64,000 nucleotides of DNA from Crossiella sp. SN42 (GCF_023897065.1 NZ_JAMHIV010000012.1:163673-227672); one strand, 5' to 3'. Counted from the stretch's first letter, positions 48,226 to 56,810 are shown. The notes: generated by a model from the letters alone, not told the origin. Numbers and translations are program-made.

Positions 48226-50918
48226 CGGCCGAGCAGCGCCACCCCGGCCGGAGCCGCGGCGGCCCAGTCGCCGTCGCAGCCCAGCAGCCCGGCCACCGCG
48301 TCACAGGTGGCCGGGTGGGCGGCCAGCAGCGGGAGGCCCTGGGTGGCCCGCCGGGGCTGTGCCGCAACGGGTTCCGGGGCCAGCCACGGCGGCACCCACT
48401 CATCCAGCGCGGCGAGCCTGCCCGGGAACAGGCGGCCCGCCTCCCGGATGAGCAGCGGCACCAGCTCCGCGCCGCGGGCGCGCAGGGTGGTGATCAGCGT
48501 CGGCAGCCAGGGCAGCAGCACCGGGTCCGGCAGCCGGGCGAAGGCGTTGGACACCGCCTCCACCACGAAGTCGGCCAGCGCAGGCGCCGGTTCCAGCGCG
48601 TGCACGAACCCGCTGAGGTAACGCGGATAGGCGTTGAGCACCAAGGGGTTGGCCAGCAGCTCGTCGCAGCGGGACCGCAGCTCCGCGCGGGAGAGGCGGC
48701 CCAGCTGGACCTGCGCCGCCCACAGCAGCGCCACCTTCGACGGCTCCTGCGGGTGGGACTGGGTGATGGCCAGTTCCAGCTGGGTCCGGTCGCAACCGAG
48801 GGACAGCGCCAGGGACTCCATGCTGAACAGGAAGCCCAGCATCGCCGCGACCTGGCCGACCCCGGCGTCCTCGTCGGTGAACGCGGTGGGCAGCAGGGTG
48901 CAGTAGTGCGCGTAGCCCGCCTTGACGAAGGCCTCGATCCACTGCGGCAGCACGGGTTCGCTGGTGCGATAGTGCGCGAGCAGCCCGCGCACCCGCCGCA
49001 GCACCTCCGGCGCGCCGTCGACGGTGCGTTCGGTGGTCAGCACCTCCAGCGCCCGCACGCCCAGCTCCCCGGCCAGCCGGGCGCTGCGCAGGTACAGCAG
49101 GGCGTCCTCGACCGCCGCGAGCACCGAGGCGGCGGTGGCCTGCGGGTGATAAGCCTTGCGCCGCAAGCGTTGTTCCAGCACCTGCTCGATGCTGACGCCC
49201 TCGTAGCCCAGCTCGATCAGCGCCCGCTGGTGGGTGCCCAGCGCCAGGTCCCAGGACTCCTGGATCGGCCGCTCACCGAGCCGCCGCTGCCCCATGATCG
49301 GCCGCGCCGCGCCCTGCGGCATCAGGTACCGCAGCATCCACAGCACGTCCGAGCACAGCGCCAGCTCCGGCTGCCCGGCGATGTCCAGCAGCGCCCGGCG
49401 CACCCCGCGCTGGTCCAGCTTGAGGTTCAGCGGCGCGAGCCGGTCGTGCACATCGCGGGCCAGCGGCGGCAGGGCCTCGTAACCGACCTGGCCGATCCGG
49501 TCGCCGCCCATCATGATCTCGACCAGGCGGCGCACGTCCCGCCTGCCCGGCACCACGTCCTTCTCGATGCAGGTGACCGCGGCATCCTGGAAGTCGTACG
49601 GCGTCGGCCTCGCCCTATCGCGCATACCGGCCAATAAGATCGAGGTCTCGAAGACCGCGATCGCGTCGGCGGTGGAGGCGAGGTAGCCGTTGCGGCGGGC
49701 GGCGCGCACGATCTCCACGCACCAGCCGAGCAGCTCGGCCTCGTCCAGCCCGTCCAGCACCGGTGGCCGTTGCAGGAACCCGGAAAGCTGGTCCGCGGTC
49801 GTGGTCGTGGCCACCGGGGCGGGCAGGGCCGCGGGCTTCTTCCGCTTCGTCCCGGACTGTCCGTCCAGCTGGAAGGGTTTCACCTTGGTGCGCTTGAGGT
49901 TCTTCGCCCACTCGGTGGCCGCGATGGACACCGAACCGGCGGCCAGCCCGAACTGCGCCTCGATCGCCGCGTTGCTGGACGGGATCAGCCCGTACTGCCA
50001 GGTGCTCGCACTGCGCGGGCTGATCGTGAAGCCGTCGCTGCCCGCCACACCGAACTCCGCGACCCGGCTGGCCGCGTGGAAGGCGCCGCAGACGTAGAGG
50101 CAGTCGGCGGGATCGGCGCCGCTGGCGGCCAGGTGCTCGCGCATCCGCGTCCACATGTACCGCTCGCGGTCCTCATCCACCCGCACCCGGTGCGGGTCGC
50201 CGGGTGCGAGGCGGCGGAACAGGCTGCCGATCAGGAACATCACCTGCCGGTAGCTGTCGTGGTCGGTGTCGCCCAGCGGCAGCTCGACGTACTGGTGCCA
50301 CCACTCCGACCAGTGCCGCACCTTGCCGTGGTGCAGCAGGTGCTCCTCCAGCTCGGCGAAGCGCGGCCGGAGGTCGCCGATGTCCACGCCGACCGCGTCG
50401 CCGTGCAGCGCGGCCTCCTCCTCGGCGGGTTCGGCGGCCGGGGTTTCCGGTCGGTCCCACTGGAAGACGTGGTCGGCGGACCGGTCCACCAGCACGAGTT
50501 CCACGCCAGGGGTGTCCAGCGCGTAGGCGATCGCCTGGTACTCCGCGGATGCCTCGGTGATCGGCGCGACCACCGACAGTGGCGACCACTCGGCCGGGAA
50601 ACCGTCCACTTCGGACGCGAACGCCTGCACCGCCACCGGCAGCCGGCAGTTGCGCAGCTCGGTGAGCAGCGGGGCCAGGTCCTCACACAGCTCCAGGTAG
50701 ACCACCTTGGGCTGCTTCTCCCGCAGTCGCCGCGCCATCGCCACCGCCGAGGCCGGGGAGTGGTGGCAGACCGGGAAGATCTCCAGCGGCTCACGCACCG
50801 CCCGGTCCACGTCGTCCACGATGCCGAGCAGGATGCCTTCCAGCGCAGCGGGTCCGTCGGCGAACGCGGCGGCGGCCTCGCTCAGCCGGCCGCGCAGGGT
50901 GTCGAAGGCACCGCTCAT
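48177..50918 (-). CDS. DUF5682 family protein of the MoxR-VWA operon
   Basis: A 913-residue soluble protein, last gene of the five-gene operon. The N-terminal 300 residues contain PVCHHSPASAVAMARRL, then VVYLELCEDLAPLL and CGAFHAAS, resembling the histidine and glutamate motifs of the TIKI/TraB/EreA-like superfamily of metal-dependent hydrolases; this resemblance is my inference. The rest is helical and contains a repeated leucine-rich arrangement, with WMLRYLMPQGAARPIMGQRRLGERPIQESWD in the centre. It has no signal peptide. Its ATG overlaps the MoxR gene stop (ATGA). It would be the effector or adaptor driven by the ATPase. Confidence 0.85.
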   Translation of the reverse strand: MSGAFDTLRGRLSEAAAAFADGPAALEGILLGIVDDVDRAVREPLEIFPVCHHSPASAVAMARRLREKQPKVVYLELCEDLAPLLTELRNCRLPVAVQAFASEVDGFPAEWSPLSVVAPITEASAEYQAIAYALDTPGVELVLVDRSADHVFQWDRPETPAAEPAEEEAALHGDAVGVDIGDLRPRFAELEEHLLHHGKVRHWSEWWHQYVELPLGDTDHDSYRQVMFLIGSLFRRLAPGDPHRVRVDEDRERYMWTRMREHLAASGADPADCLYVCGAFHAASRVAEFGVAGSDGFTISPRSASTWQYGLIPSSNAAIEAQFGLAAGSVSIAATEWAKNLKRTKVKPFQLDGQSGTKRKKPAALPAPVATTTTADQLSGFLQRPPVLDGLDEAELLGWCVEIVRAARRNGYLASTADAIAVFETSILLAGMRDRARPTPYDFQDAAVTCIEKDVVPGRRDVRRLVEIMMGGDRIGQVGYEALPPLARDVHDRLAPLNLKLDQRGVRRALLDIAGQPELALCSDVLWMLRYLMPQGAARPIMGQRRLGERPIQESWDLALGTHQRALIELGYEGVSIEQVLEQRLRRKAYHPQATAASVLAAVEDALLYLRSARLAGELGVRALEVLTTERTVDGAPEVLRRVRGLLAHYRTSEPVLPQWIEAFVKAGYAHYCTLLPTAFTDEDAGVGQVAAMLGFLFSMESLALSLGCDRTQLELAITQSHPQEPSKVALLWAAQVQLGRLSRAELRSRCDELLANPLVLNAYPRYLSGFVHALEPAPALADFVVEAVSNAFARLPDPVLLPWLPTLITTLRARGAELVPLLIREAGRLFPGRLAALDEWVPPWLAPEPVAAQPRRATQGLPLLAAHPATCDAVAGLLGCDGDWAAAAPAGVALLGRYPDTALAVTEVLAGV

Positions 50919-52027
50919 GACAGGGTGGCGATCGCGTCGCGGCCGCCTTCGAGGAACTCCGGCCAGTTCCCGCCCTCGTCCTTGCTGCGCGGCTCGATCA
51001 CCCCGTGCAGGTACTTGTTCAGGATGGCCAGGTCCTCCGGCGCGCGCCGGGCCAGCGAACCCACCAGCGAGGAGGCCAGTGTGCGGGCGGTCAGCTGCTG
51101 GGCGCCGAAGAAGTTGCTGTGCAGGATGGCGTCCTCCAGCACGCCGATCTGCTCCGCGGTGGACAGCGCGGACTCCAGCTTCTCGTCGTCGCTGCCCGCG
51201 GCGGCCGCGGCCGCGCGCAGGTCGGCGAAGCTGCGCAGCAGCACGTCCAGCAGGGTGGGCGGCACGTCCAGCTCGATCTGGTGGCGGCGCAGCAGCTCCT
51301 CGGTGCGGAAGCGGACGATCTGGGTCTCGCTCTTCTTGTTGGTCACCACCGGGATGCGGACGAAGTTGAACCGCCGCTTGAGTGCCGAGGACAGGTCGTT
51401 GACGCCCCGGTCCCTGCTGTTCGCGGTGGCGATGATGGAGAAGCCGGGCTTGGCGAAGACGATGTTGTCACTGTCCAGCTCCGGCACCGAGATGTACTTC
51501 TCGGACAGGATGGAGATCAGCGCGTCCTGCACGTCGCTGGTGGAGCGGGTGAGCTCCTCGAACCGGCCGATCGCGCCCTGCTCCATCGCGGTCATGATCG
51601 GCGAGGGGATCATGGACTGCCTGGACTGGCCCTTGGCGATGACCATGGAGACGTTCCAGGAGTACTTGATGTGGTCCTCGGTGGTGCCTGCCGTGCCCTG
51701 CACGACCAGGGTGGAGTTCCGGGAGATCGCCGCGGCCAGCAGCTCGGCCAGCCAGCTCTTGCCTGTGCCGGGATCGCCGATCAGCAGCAGGCCGCGGTCG
51801 GAGGCCAGGGTGACGATGGACCGCTCGACAAAACTGCGGTCCCCGTACCACTTCTGCGCGATCTCCCGGTCCAGGCCGTCGGCCCGCTCGGCGCCGAGGA
51901 TGAACAGCCGCACCATCTTCGGCGAGAGCCGCCAGGCGAACGGCTTGGGGTTGTCGTCGATGGACTCCAGCCAGTCCAGCTCCTCGGCGTACTTGAGCTC
52001 GGCGGGGGCGCGCAACAGGTCGGACAT
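50915..52027 (-). CDS. MoxR-type AAA+ ATPase
   Basis: A 370-residue AAA+ ATPase of the MoxR group. Walker A GDPGTGKS is at 84-91, the Walker B region reads AIGRFEELTR (153-161, Glu-Glu in place of the usual Asp-Glu), sensor 1 is in IIATANSRDRG (Asn203), and an arginine-finger candidate is in SSALKRRFNFVRIP. MoxR proteins are chaperone-like remodelers that nearly always work with a VWA protein encoded next to them, as here (10 bases between the genes). The closest relatives I recall are the YehL-type ATPases. Confidence 0.9.
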   Translation of the reverse strand: MSDLLRAPAELKYAEELDWLESIDDNPKPFAWRLSPKMVRLFILGAERADGLDREIAQKWYGDRSFVERSIVTLASDRGLLLIGDPGTGKSWLAELLAAAISRNSTLVVQGTAGTTEDHIKYSWNVSMVIAKGQSRQSMIPSPIMTAMEQGAIGRFEELTRSTSDVQDALISILSEKYISVPELDSDNIVFAKPGFSIIATANSRDRGVNDLSSALKRRFNFVRIPVVTNKKSETQIVRFRTEELLRRHQIELDVPPTLLDVLLRSFADLRAAAAAAGSDDEKLESALSTAEQIGVLEDAILHSNFFGAQQLTARTLASSLVGSLARRAPEDLAILNKYLHGVIEPRSKDEGGNWPEFLEGGRDAIATLS

Positions 52028-52037
52028 GTCGTGCCTT

Positions 52038-53411
52038 TCAGGAAGTCAGGAAGGTCTTGAGCTCGTGCACGAGCTTGCTGATGTGACCGGAGAGCACCGG
52101 GGTGCCGAGGTCCTTGAAACGCTCGCGGAACCACGGGTTCACGCTGCCCCGGCCCGCGCTGGTGACCGAGCCAACCGGGATGAACTTGGCCCCGGAGCGG
52201 TGGATGGCGGCCATGCTCTCGAACAGCGGTTCGCTCTGCCACTCGTAGAAGTCGGAGATCCACACCACCACGGTGTTGCGCGGTTCGGCGATCTTCGGCT
52301 GGGCCAGCGCCATGGCGACCGTGCCGTCGGTGCCGCCGCCGAGGTTGGTGCGCAGCAAGGTCTCGAAGGGGTCCTGCACCCACGGCGTGAGGTCCAGCGC
52401 CTGCGTGTCGTAGGCGATCAGGTGAACGTCCACTTTGGGCAGTCCGGCGAAGATGGAGGCCAGGATGGTGCAGTTGACCATCGAGTCCACCATGGACCCG
52501 GACTGGTCGACCACCGCGATCAGCCGCTGCGGGGCGTTCTTGCGCGCGGTGTGCTTGTAGTAGAGCCGGTCGACGTAGAGCCGTTCCTCGTCTGGGCTCC
52601 AGTTGACCAGGTTCTTCCAGATTGTGCGGTCCAGGTCCAGGTTGCGGAAGACCCGCTTGGGCGGCACCGAGCGGTCCAGCGCGCCGACGGTGGCCTTTTC
52701 CACCTGGGTGCGCAGCACCTCGGCGACCTCGTCGACGAACCGGCGGATCAGCGACTTGGCGTTGGCCAGCGCCACCCCGGAGAGGTTGTCCTTGTCCCGC
52801 AACAGCTGCTCGATCAGCGACATGCTCGGCGTCAGCCGCGCGGCCAGCGCCGGGTCGGCGAGCACCTCGCGCAGGTGCATCCGCTTGACCAGGTCCCCTT
52901 CCAGGGCAGCGAGTTCCGGCCCGATCTCCGGGATCAGGTTGCCGAGGTCGGGCGTGGGACCGCCGCCCCCGGTGCCGGTCGGGCTGACTCCTCGGCCACC
53001 TGCTCGGCCACCGCGCAGCTCCCCCGGTTTGCAGCCCAGCGCGCGTTCCAGCCAGGCCGCGTCGGCCTGCCAGCGGGACAGCTGCCCGGCGCTGACCGTG
53101 CCGGAGCCGGTGGCGAAGACGTTGAGCAGCACCTTGGACACCAGCGCCGCCCGCCGCACCTCAGCCGCCTGGTCCCGGTCCGCCTCAGGGTCGACGAGCA
53201 TCAGGCCGTCGAACTCCGCGGCCAGTTCCGGATGCCGCTGCACCACGGAGTCGACCCCGGCCTGCGGATCGAGCAGGGCCGGTGGCAGGCCGATGTCCTC
53301 GACCACGGCGAGGCTGGCCGACTCCAGCGCGGCCTGCTCCTCCTGGTCGAACAGCCTGGCCAGCAGCCGCCAGTACAGCACCTGGCGGCGGTTCTCTTGC
53401 GCCTGAGTCAT
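52038..53411 (-). CDS. VWA-domain (MIDAS) protein, YehP-like
   Basis: A 457-residue protein. The N-terminal 280 residues are helical with a Gly-rich linker (about 135-152). The C-terminal part is a von Willebrand A domain with a complete metal-ion-dependent adhesion site: Asp302-Ser304-Ser306 in VVDQSGSM, Thr361/Asp362 in GGGTDG and Asp387 in WISDFYE. It should bind a partner through Mg2+ and act as the substrate adaptor of the MoxR ATPase encoded next. Its ATG overlaps the previous gene's stop (ATGA). No signal peptide, so the complex is cytoplasmic. Confidence 0.9.
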   Translation of the reverse strand: MTQAQENRRQVLYWRLLARLFDQEEQAALESASLAVVEDIGLPPALLDPQAGVDSVVQRHPELAAEFDGLMLVDPEADRDQAAEVRRAALVSKVLLNVFATGSGTVSAGQLSRWQADAAWLERALGCKPGELRGGRAGGRGVSPTGTGGGGPTPDLGNLIPEIGPELAALEGDLVKRMHLREVLADPALAARLTPSMSLIEQLLRDKDNLSGVALANAKSLIRRFVDEVAEVLRTQVEKATVGALDRSVPPKRVFRNLDLDRTIWKNLVNWSPDEERLYVDRLYYKHTARKNAPQRLIAVVDQSGSMVDSMVNCTILASIFAGLPKVDVHLIAYDTQALDLTPWVQDPFETLLRTNLGGGTDGTVAMALAQPKIAEPRNTVVVWISDFYEWQSEPLFESMAAIHRSGAKFIPVGSVTSAGRGSVNPWFRERFKDLGTPVLSGHISKLVHELKTFLTS

Positions 53412-54778
53412 TTCCGCAACAGCCTTCCGGCGCGCTCGCGCAGCACCGCGGCGGCGTCGGTGGCGGCTTTCTCCGCCTTGACCCCGGCCTTGTCGGTGGT
53501 GCCCCCGGCCCACGCACCCGCTTGCAGGGCAACGGTTTTCTTGCGCACAGTGGATTCGACGGCCAGCGGCTGCACGCGGAAGTCCCCAGATTCCCAACGC
53601 AGCAAACCGATGCAAGCGGTGGAGGTCGCGACGGCCTCAGGTGTGAGCGGTCCGGCGACCGGGATGCGGTCGGCGTCCACGGCCAGCCGGTGCCCGGCGA
53701 TGGTGAGGGTCAGCGTGTCCTCGTCCCGCTCGATGGCATAGCCCTCAAGGAAAACCGGTACGGCGATGCGGGCCGGATGCCGGTCCAGCGGCGCGGTCGC
53801 CGGGGTGAGCGCGGTGGGTAACGCGACCCTGGCAGTGGCGAAGGCGTCGGCCGGTTCGCCGAGCCGGGCGTGCTCGTCCTGCCAGAGCAGGTCGCCCTCG
53901 GCGGTGAGCGGCATGTCGGTCAGCTCCATCGCGCGGCCCTCGCTGACCGCGGTCAGCAGCGACAGGTGCGGGCGTAGCAGCTGCCAGATCCCCGCGCCGA
54001 TGATGGTGTCCGGCTTGGGCGCGGACACACTGGCCCGCACCAGCCGGGCCGGTCCGTTGACGGGCTCGAACACCGCGTGCACCTGGGCCTGCGCGGCGGT
54101 CGGGTGCTCGTGCAGGTCGACCCCGAGCGGCAGCAGGCGGCCGGTGGCCGTGCCGGTGGCGGGAGCGGGGCCGGCCAGGGTCAGCAGCATGGCCCGGGAC
54201 CACAGGTCGGCCCAGCGCCGCAACGGGATCCGGTCCAGGGCCGCGCCGGGGCAGGACGCGGCCAACTCGGCCGCGAAGCCGTCCAGCAGGGCGGCCAGTC
54301 GGCGCAGGCCGGGTTCCGGCAGCAGCGCGGAAATCACCGGCGCGGCACCGGAAACCAGGTCGTGGTCGATGCCCTGCCACCCGGCGCGGGCCAGGTCGGC
54401 CAGCCAGGATCGGGCGGCGGCAAGCAGATTGGGCGATTCGGGCGCACCCGGCGTGGACGCGGTGTCCTCGTCGAGGCCGCGGCCGGTGGCCTCGGTGACG
54501 CGGGCCAGCAGCGCGTCGTGCACCGAGCCGAACAGCGCGGTGCGGGCCGCGGCGAGGACGAGGAAGTGCTCCTCCCCCGCCGCGCCGGCCGCGGTCTTCT
54601 CCACCGCCTCGGCGACCCGGTCCGCCAACGGCGAACCCGCTAGAGCGTCGGCGAGCTCGGTCAGACCGGCGGGCTGCGGACGGAGCAGCCCGGCGACCAG
54701 CGCCCCGTCGAAGGCGTCGATCGCGGCCAGGGCTTCGTCAAGTCCGGCGACGGGATCGGCGAGCAGGTCGGCGCGCAT
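53408..54778 (-). CDS. Unrecognised 456-residue protein of the MoxR-VWA operon
   Basis: A soluble, Ala/Leu-rich protein with no signal peptide and no motif I can name. The N-terminal half is helical, and the second half has several beta-rich segments (LLPLGVDLHEHPTAAQAQVHAVFEP, then PARIAVPVFLEGYAIERDEDTLTLTIAGHRLAVD). It starts one base inside the SWIM gene's stop and ends on the VWA gene's start, so all are coupled. Together with the SWIM protein it has the length (about 620) of YehQ-like SWIM proteins, so I infer that the two are a split form of that protein. Confidence 0.72.
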   Translation of the reverse strand: MRADLLADPVAGLDEALAAIDAFDGALVAGLLRPQPAGLTELADALAGSPLADRVAEAVEKTAAGAAGEEHFLVLAAARTALFGSVHDALLARVTEATGRGLDEDTASTPGAPESPNLLAAARSWLADLARAGWQGIDHDLVSGAAPVISALLPEPGLRRLAALLDGFAAELAASCPGAALDRIPLRRWADLWSRAMLLTLAGPAPATGTATGRLLPLGVDLHEHPTAAQAQVHAVFEPVNGPARLVRASVSAPKPDTIIGAGIWQLLRPHLSLLTAVSEGRAMELTDMPLTAEGDLLWQDEHARLGEPADAFATARVALPTALTPATAPLDRHPARIAVPVFLEGYAIERDEDTLTLTIAGHRLAVDADRIPVAGPLTPEAVATSTACIGLLRWESGDFRVQPLAVESTVRKKTVALQAGAWAGGTTDKAGVKAEKAATDAAAVLRERAGRLLRK

Positions 54779-55275
54779 CACACCACCGCCCTGGTGGCGG
54801 GGAACCACTGCATCTCCGGCAGCGGCGCGGTGCTCGGGGCAAGCTCCAGGTAGGCCAGGTGCCGCAGGAACTGGCTGAACACCGGCGCGGCCGCGGCGCT
54901 GTCCCCCTGCGGCGGGTCGGCGTGGCTCATGGTCGCGGCGATGTCCTGCGCGGTCAGCTCACCTGGCTCAACCCGCAGGTAGCGCGCCACCCGCTCGCCG
55001 CCGTACTGCAGGACCGCCTCGGTGATCAGGGCGAGGATGTGGTTGCAGAAGTAGCCGCGGGCGCCGCCGCACGGGCGGTTGTTGTTGGTGCTACAGGTGA
55101 ACGCGTACGTGCCGGCCGCGACCGAGGAGACGTACACCCGCCCGATGTCCGAGCCGCTGGAGACCACCCCCTGCACCCGTCCGTCGGCCAGTTCGACGAA
55201 CGGGACCTTGGCCAGTTTGCGCGGCCGGGCGGGCGCCAGCACCCGGGCCGTGCTCGACCTCTGCCAATCGGACAA
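54778..55275 (-). CDS. SWIM zinc-finger protein
   Basis: A 165-residue protein with a SWIM-like zinc finger at 61-79: Cys61, Cys69, Cys77 and His79 in FTCSTNNNRPCGGARGYFCNHI. The pattern is Cys-x7-Cys-x7-Cys-x-His, a variant of CxCxnCxH. SWIM domains bind DNA or proteins. It opens the five-gene operon. The start is a TTG with AGGAG 8 bases upstream, and that ribosome site lies next to the base of a long hairpin. It probably recruits the complex to a nucleic acid or protein target, which is inference from the fold. Confidence 0.85.
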   Translation of the reverse strand: MSDWQRSSTARVLAPARPRKLAKVPFVELADGRVQGVVSSGSDIGRVYVSSVAAGTYAFTCSTNNNRPCGGARGYFCNHILALITEAVLQYGGERVARYLRVEPGELTAQDIAATMSHADPPQGDSAAAAPVFSQFLRHLAYLELAPSTAPLPEMQWFPATRAVV

Positions 55276-55287
55276 CGCACCATCTCC

Positions 55288-55333
55288 TTCTGCCGAGTCC
55301 CGGTCACACCACCGTGACGGGGACTCGGCAGAA
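55288..55333. promoter_or_regulatory. 20-bp-arm hairpin at the 5' end of the MoxR-VWA operon
   Basis: Left arm 55288-55307 and right arm 55314-55333 pair over 20 bases with one mismatch around a 6-base ACCACC loop. It begins 12 bases before the SWIM gene's TTG. Part of the operon's ribosome site is beside the stem, so it could be an operator, a 5'-UTR structure controlling translation, or a terminator for transcription arriving from the right. Confidence 0.6.
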
Positions 55334-55658
55334 CGTAGTGGTGGCCACCGACAATTCCGATCTTGCCCAGCTCAGCCCGCCGATGTCACCTGGCCAGCCC
55401 GGCGCCCTGGCCGCCGACCTGGTGGTGGACGCCACCGGCCGCCTCGGCCGGCTGCGCGACCGGTTGCGGAACCGGATCAGTGCGGTCGGCGCCCACTCCC
55501 GGCCCATCGCCGACCTCCAGCACGACCTGTCCCGGCCGGCCAGTCGGTCGGTGAACCGGCACGTGCTGCTCGCCGCGCTCACCGGGCCGCGCCGGAAAGG
55601 ACTCCGTAAACCACCGTTCACCAGCGCGGAACTGCGTGCCGTCGACCCCCCGCCGTAG
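55314..55658 (+). CDS. Doubtful ORF, possible gene remnant
   Basis: A 114-codon frame in the 392-base stretch 55276-55667. It starts at a GTG inside the hairpin and has no ribosome site. The segment ALAADLVVDATGR resembles the FAD-binding strand of flavoprotein monooxygenases, but nothing else of that fold is present. It may be a degraded fragment or spurious; the genes on both sides have their own promoters. Confidence 0.25.
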   Translation: MTGTRQNVVVATDNSDLAQLSPPMSPGQPGALAADLVVDATGRLGRLRDRLRNRISAVGAHSRPIADLQHDLSRPASRSVNRHVLLAALTGPRRKGLRKPPFTSAELRAVDPPP

Positions 55659-55661
55659 GCT
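55656..55661 (+). promoter_or_regulatory. -10 box, leaderless promoter
   Basis: TAGGCT, 6 bases before the GTG at 55668. Confidence 0.4.
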
Positions 55662-55667
55662 GGCGCG

Positions 55668-56701
55668 GTGGACATCAGTGACTGGGTCGAGGACGTGCAC
55701 ATCAAGATCGACGTGCTCGACGACCTCCTCTCCAGCCGCGCTGACCTGGACTTCTCCCCCGAGTCCCTGATCGCGCTGGAAGCCGAACTGCTGGACCGGA
55801 TCGAGGACACCGAGGAGCTGGCCGATCCCGACCAACTGCCGTTCCTGGAGTGCGTGGTCGCCTACCTCGGCGAGATGCTGCTCCGGGTCGCCGGTGGCCG
55901 CTGGGCCGCCCCGCCGAGCGGGCTGCCGGTCATCCGCCCGGCAGAGGAGCTCGGCCTCGACGACACCGCGCCGCTGGCCCTGGTCGCCGCCGCGATCCAG
56001 CGCCGGGACGGCACCGAGTTCCGCCGGACCCACCGCGCCTGGCAGGAGGCCGTGCGCGAGTACCGCCAGACCCACCCCGGCTGGACGCCCGAGAAGGACT
56101 ACACCCCCGGTCTCGACGTGCCCCGCCCCGAGCCGTAAGCCGAGCTCGACGCCTGACTGGCCCGGCGCGAGCAGGAGTTCCCGGCCTGGCTCGCCCGCTA
56201 CGGCGCCGGGGAGGACTGGGACTTCACCGCCGGGTCGCTCGACGCGCTCACCGAAGCGGTGTTCCGGGAGACGTCGACCATGGCGAAGTTCCAGGGGCAC
56301 AACGATTTTAGCGAGGGCGCCAGCTGGTACTGGGGCGAGGTGCTGCGCCGCTCCGCACCGGCGGAATGGCAGCACACGCCAGGCGAACGGACCAACCGCA
56401 GCACCACCATCGGGCACTTCTGGGCCCGCCGACCGGAGGCCGACCGGTCCTACACGCCGGAGCTGAGCCTGGCGCACATGGTCGAGCTCGGCGACCGCAA
56501 CACGGCGCGGCAGGCGCGGCTGGCCGAGCACCAGCGGTGGCAGCAGGTGCAGTTCGCGCAGCAGCCCGGGTACTGGCCGCCCCCGCCGCAGGGGCCGTAC
56601 GGACCCCGCCGCCGGGGGGCGTACGCGCCGCAGCCGCCCCACCACCGCCCGGCTCCCCCGCCGCTGACGATCCCGGCGCACCGCCGGAGCAGCCCCGCTA
56701 G
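55668..56701 (+). pseudogene. Hypothetical gene broken by two in-frame stops
   Basis: A frame starting at GTG 55668 reads 156 codons of plausible soluble protein (DISDWVEDVHIKIDVLDDLL at the start) to a TAA at 56136-56138. The same frame then meets TGA at 56154-56156 and continues as clearly coding DNA (REQEFPAWLARYGAGEDWDF, then WYWGEVLRRSAPAEW) into a Pro-rich tail. Near 56650 the frame seems to shift once more to end at the TAG 56699-56701. The C-terminal half has typical codon use, so decay looks recent. The protein is unrecognised. Alternatively the first 156 codons still make a truncated product. Confidence 0.65.
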
Positions 56702-56810
56702 CCCCCTTGTGGCCGGTCACAACCCACCGTCGAAAAGTCTGGATCCTGTTCCGTACTCAGCCGAACCGCCCGCTGTGATGATGTCGGGCATCCGGCCACG
56801 AGGAGGAACA

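Noticed and set aside
49770..53741. A 1323-codon open frame on the plus strand
   Set aside because: It lies antisense to DUF5682, MoxR and VWA genes whose motifs are intact, and its composition (Arg, Gly, His, Ala-rich) is that of GC-rich shadow frames.
48177..55275. Calling the five-gene operon a proven phage-defence system
   Set aside because: No phage or mobile genes surround it, and similar operons are of unknown function; only the architecture is supported.
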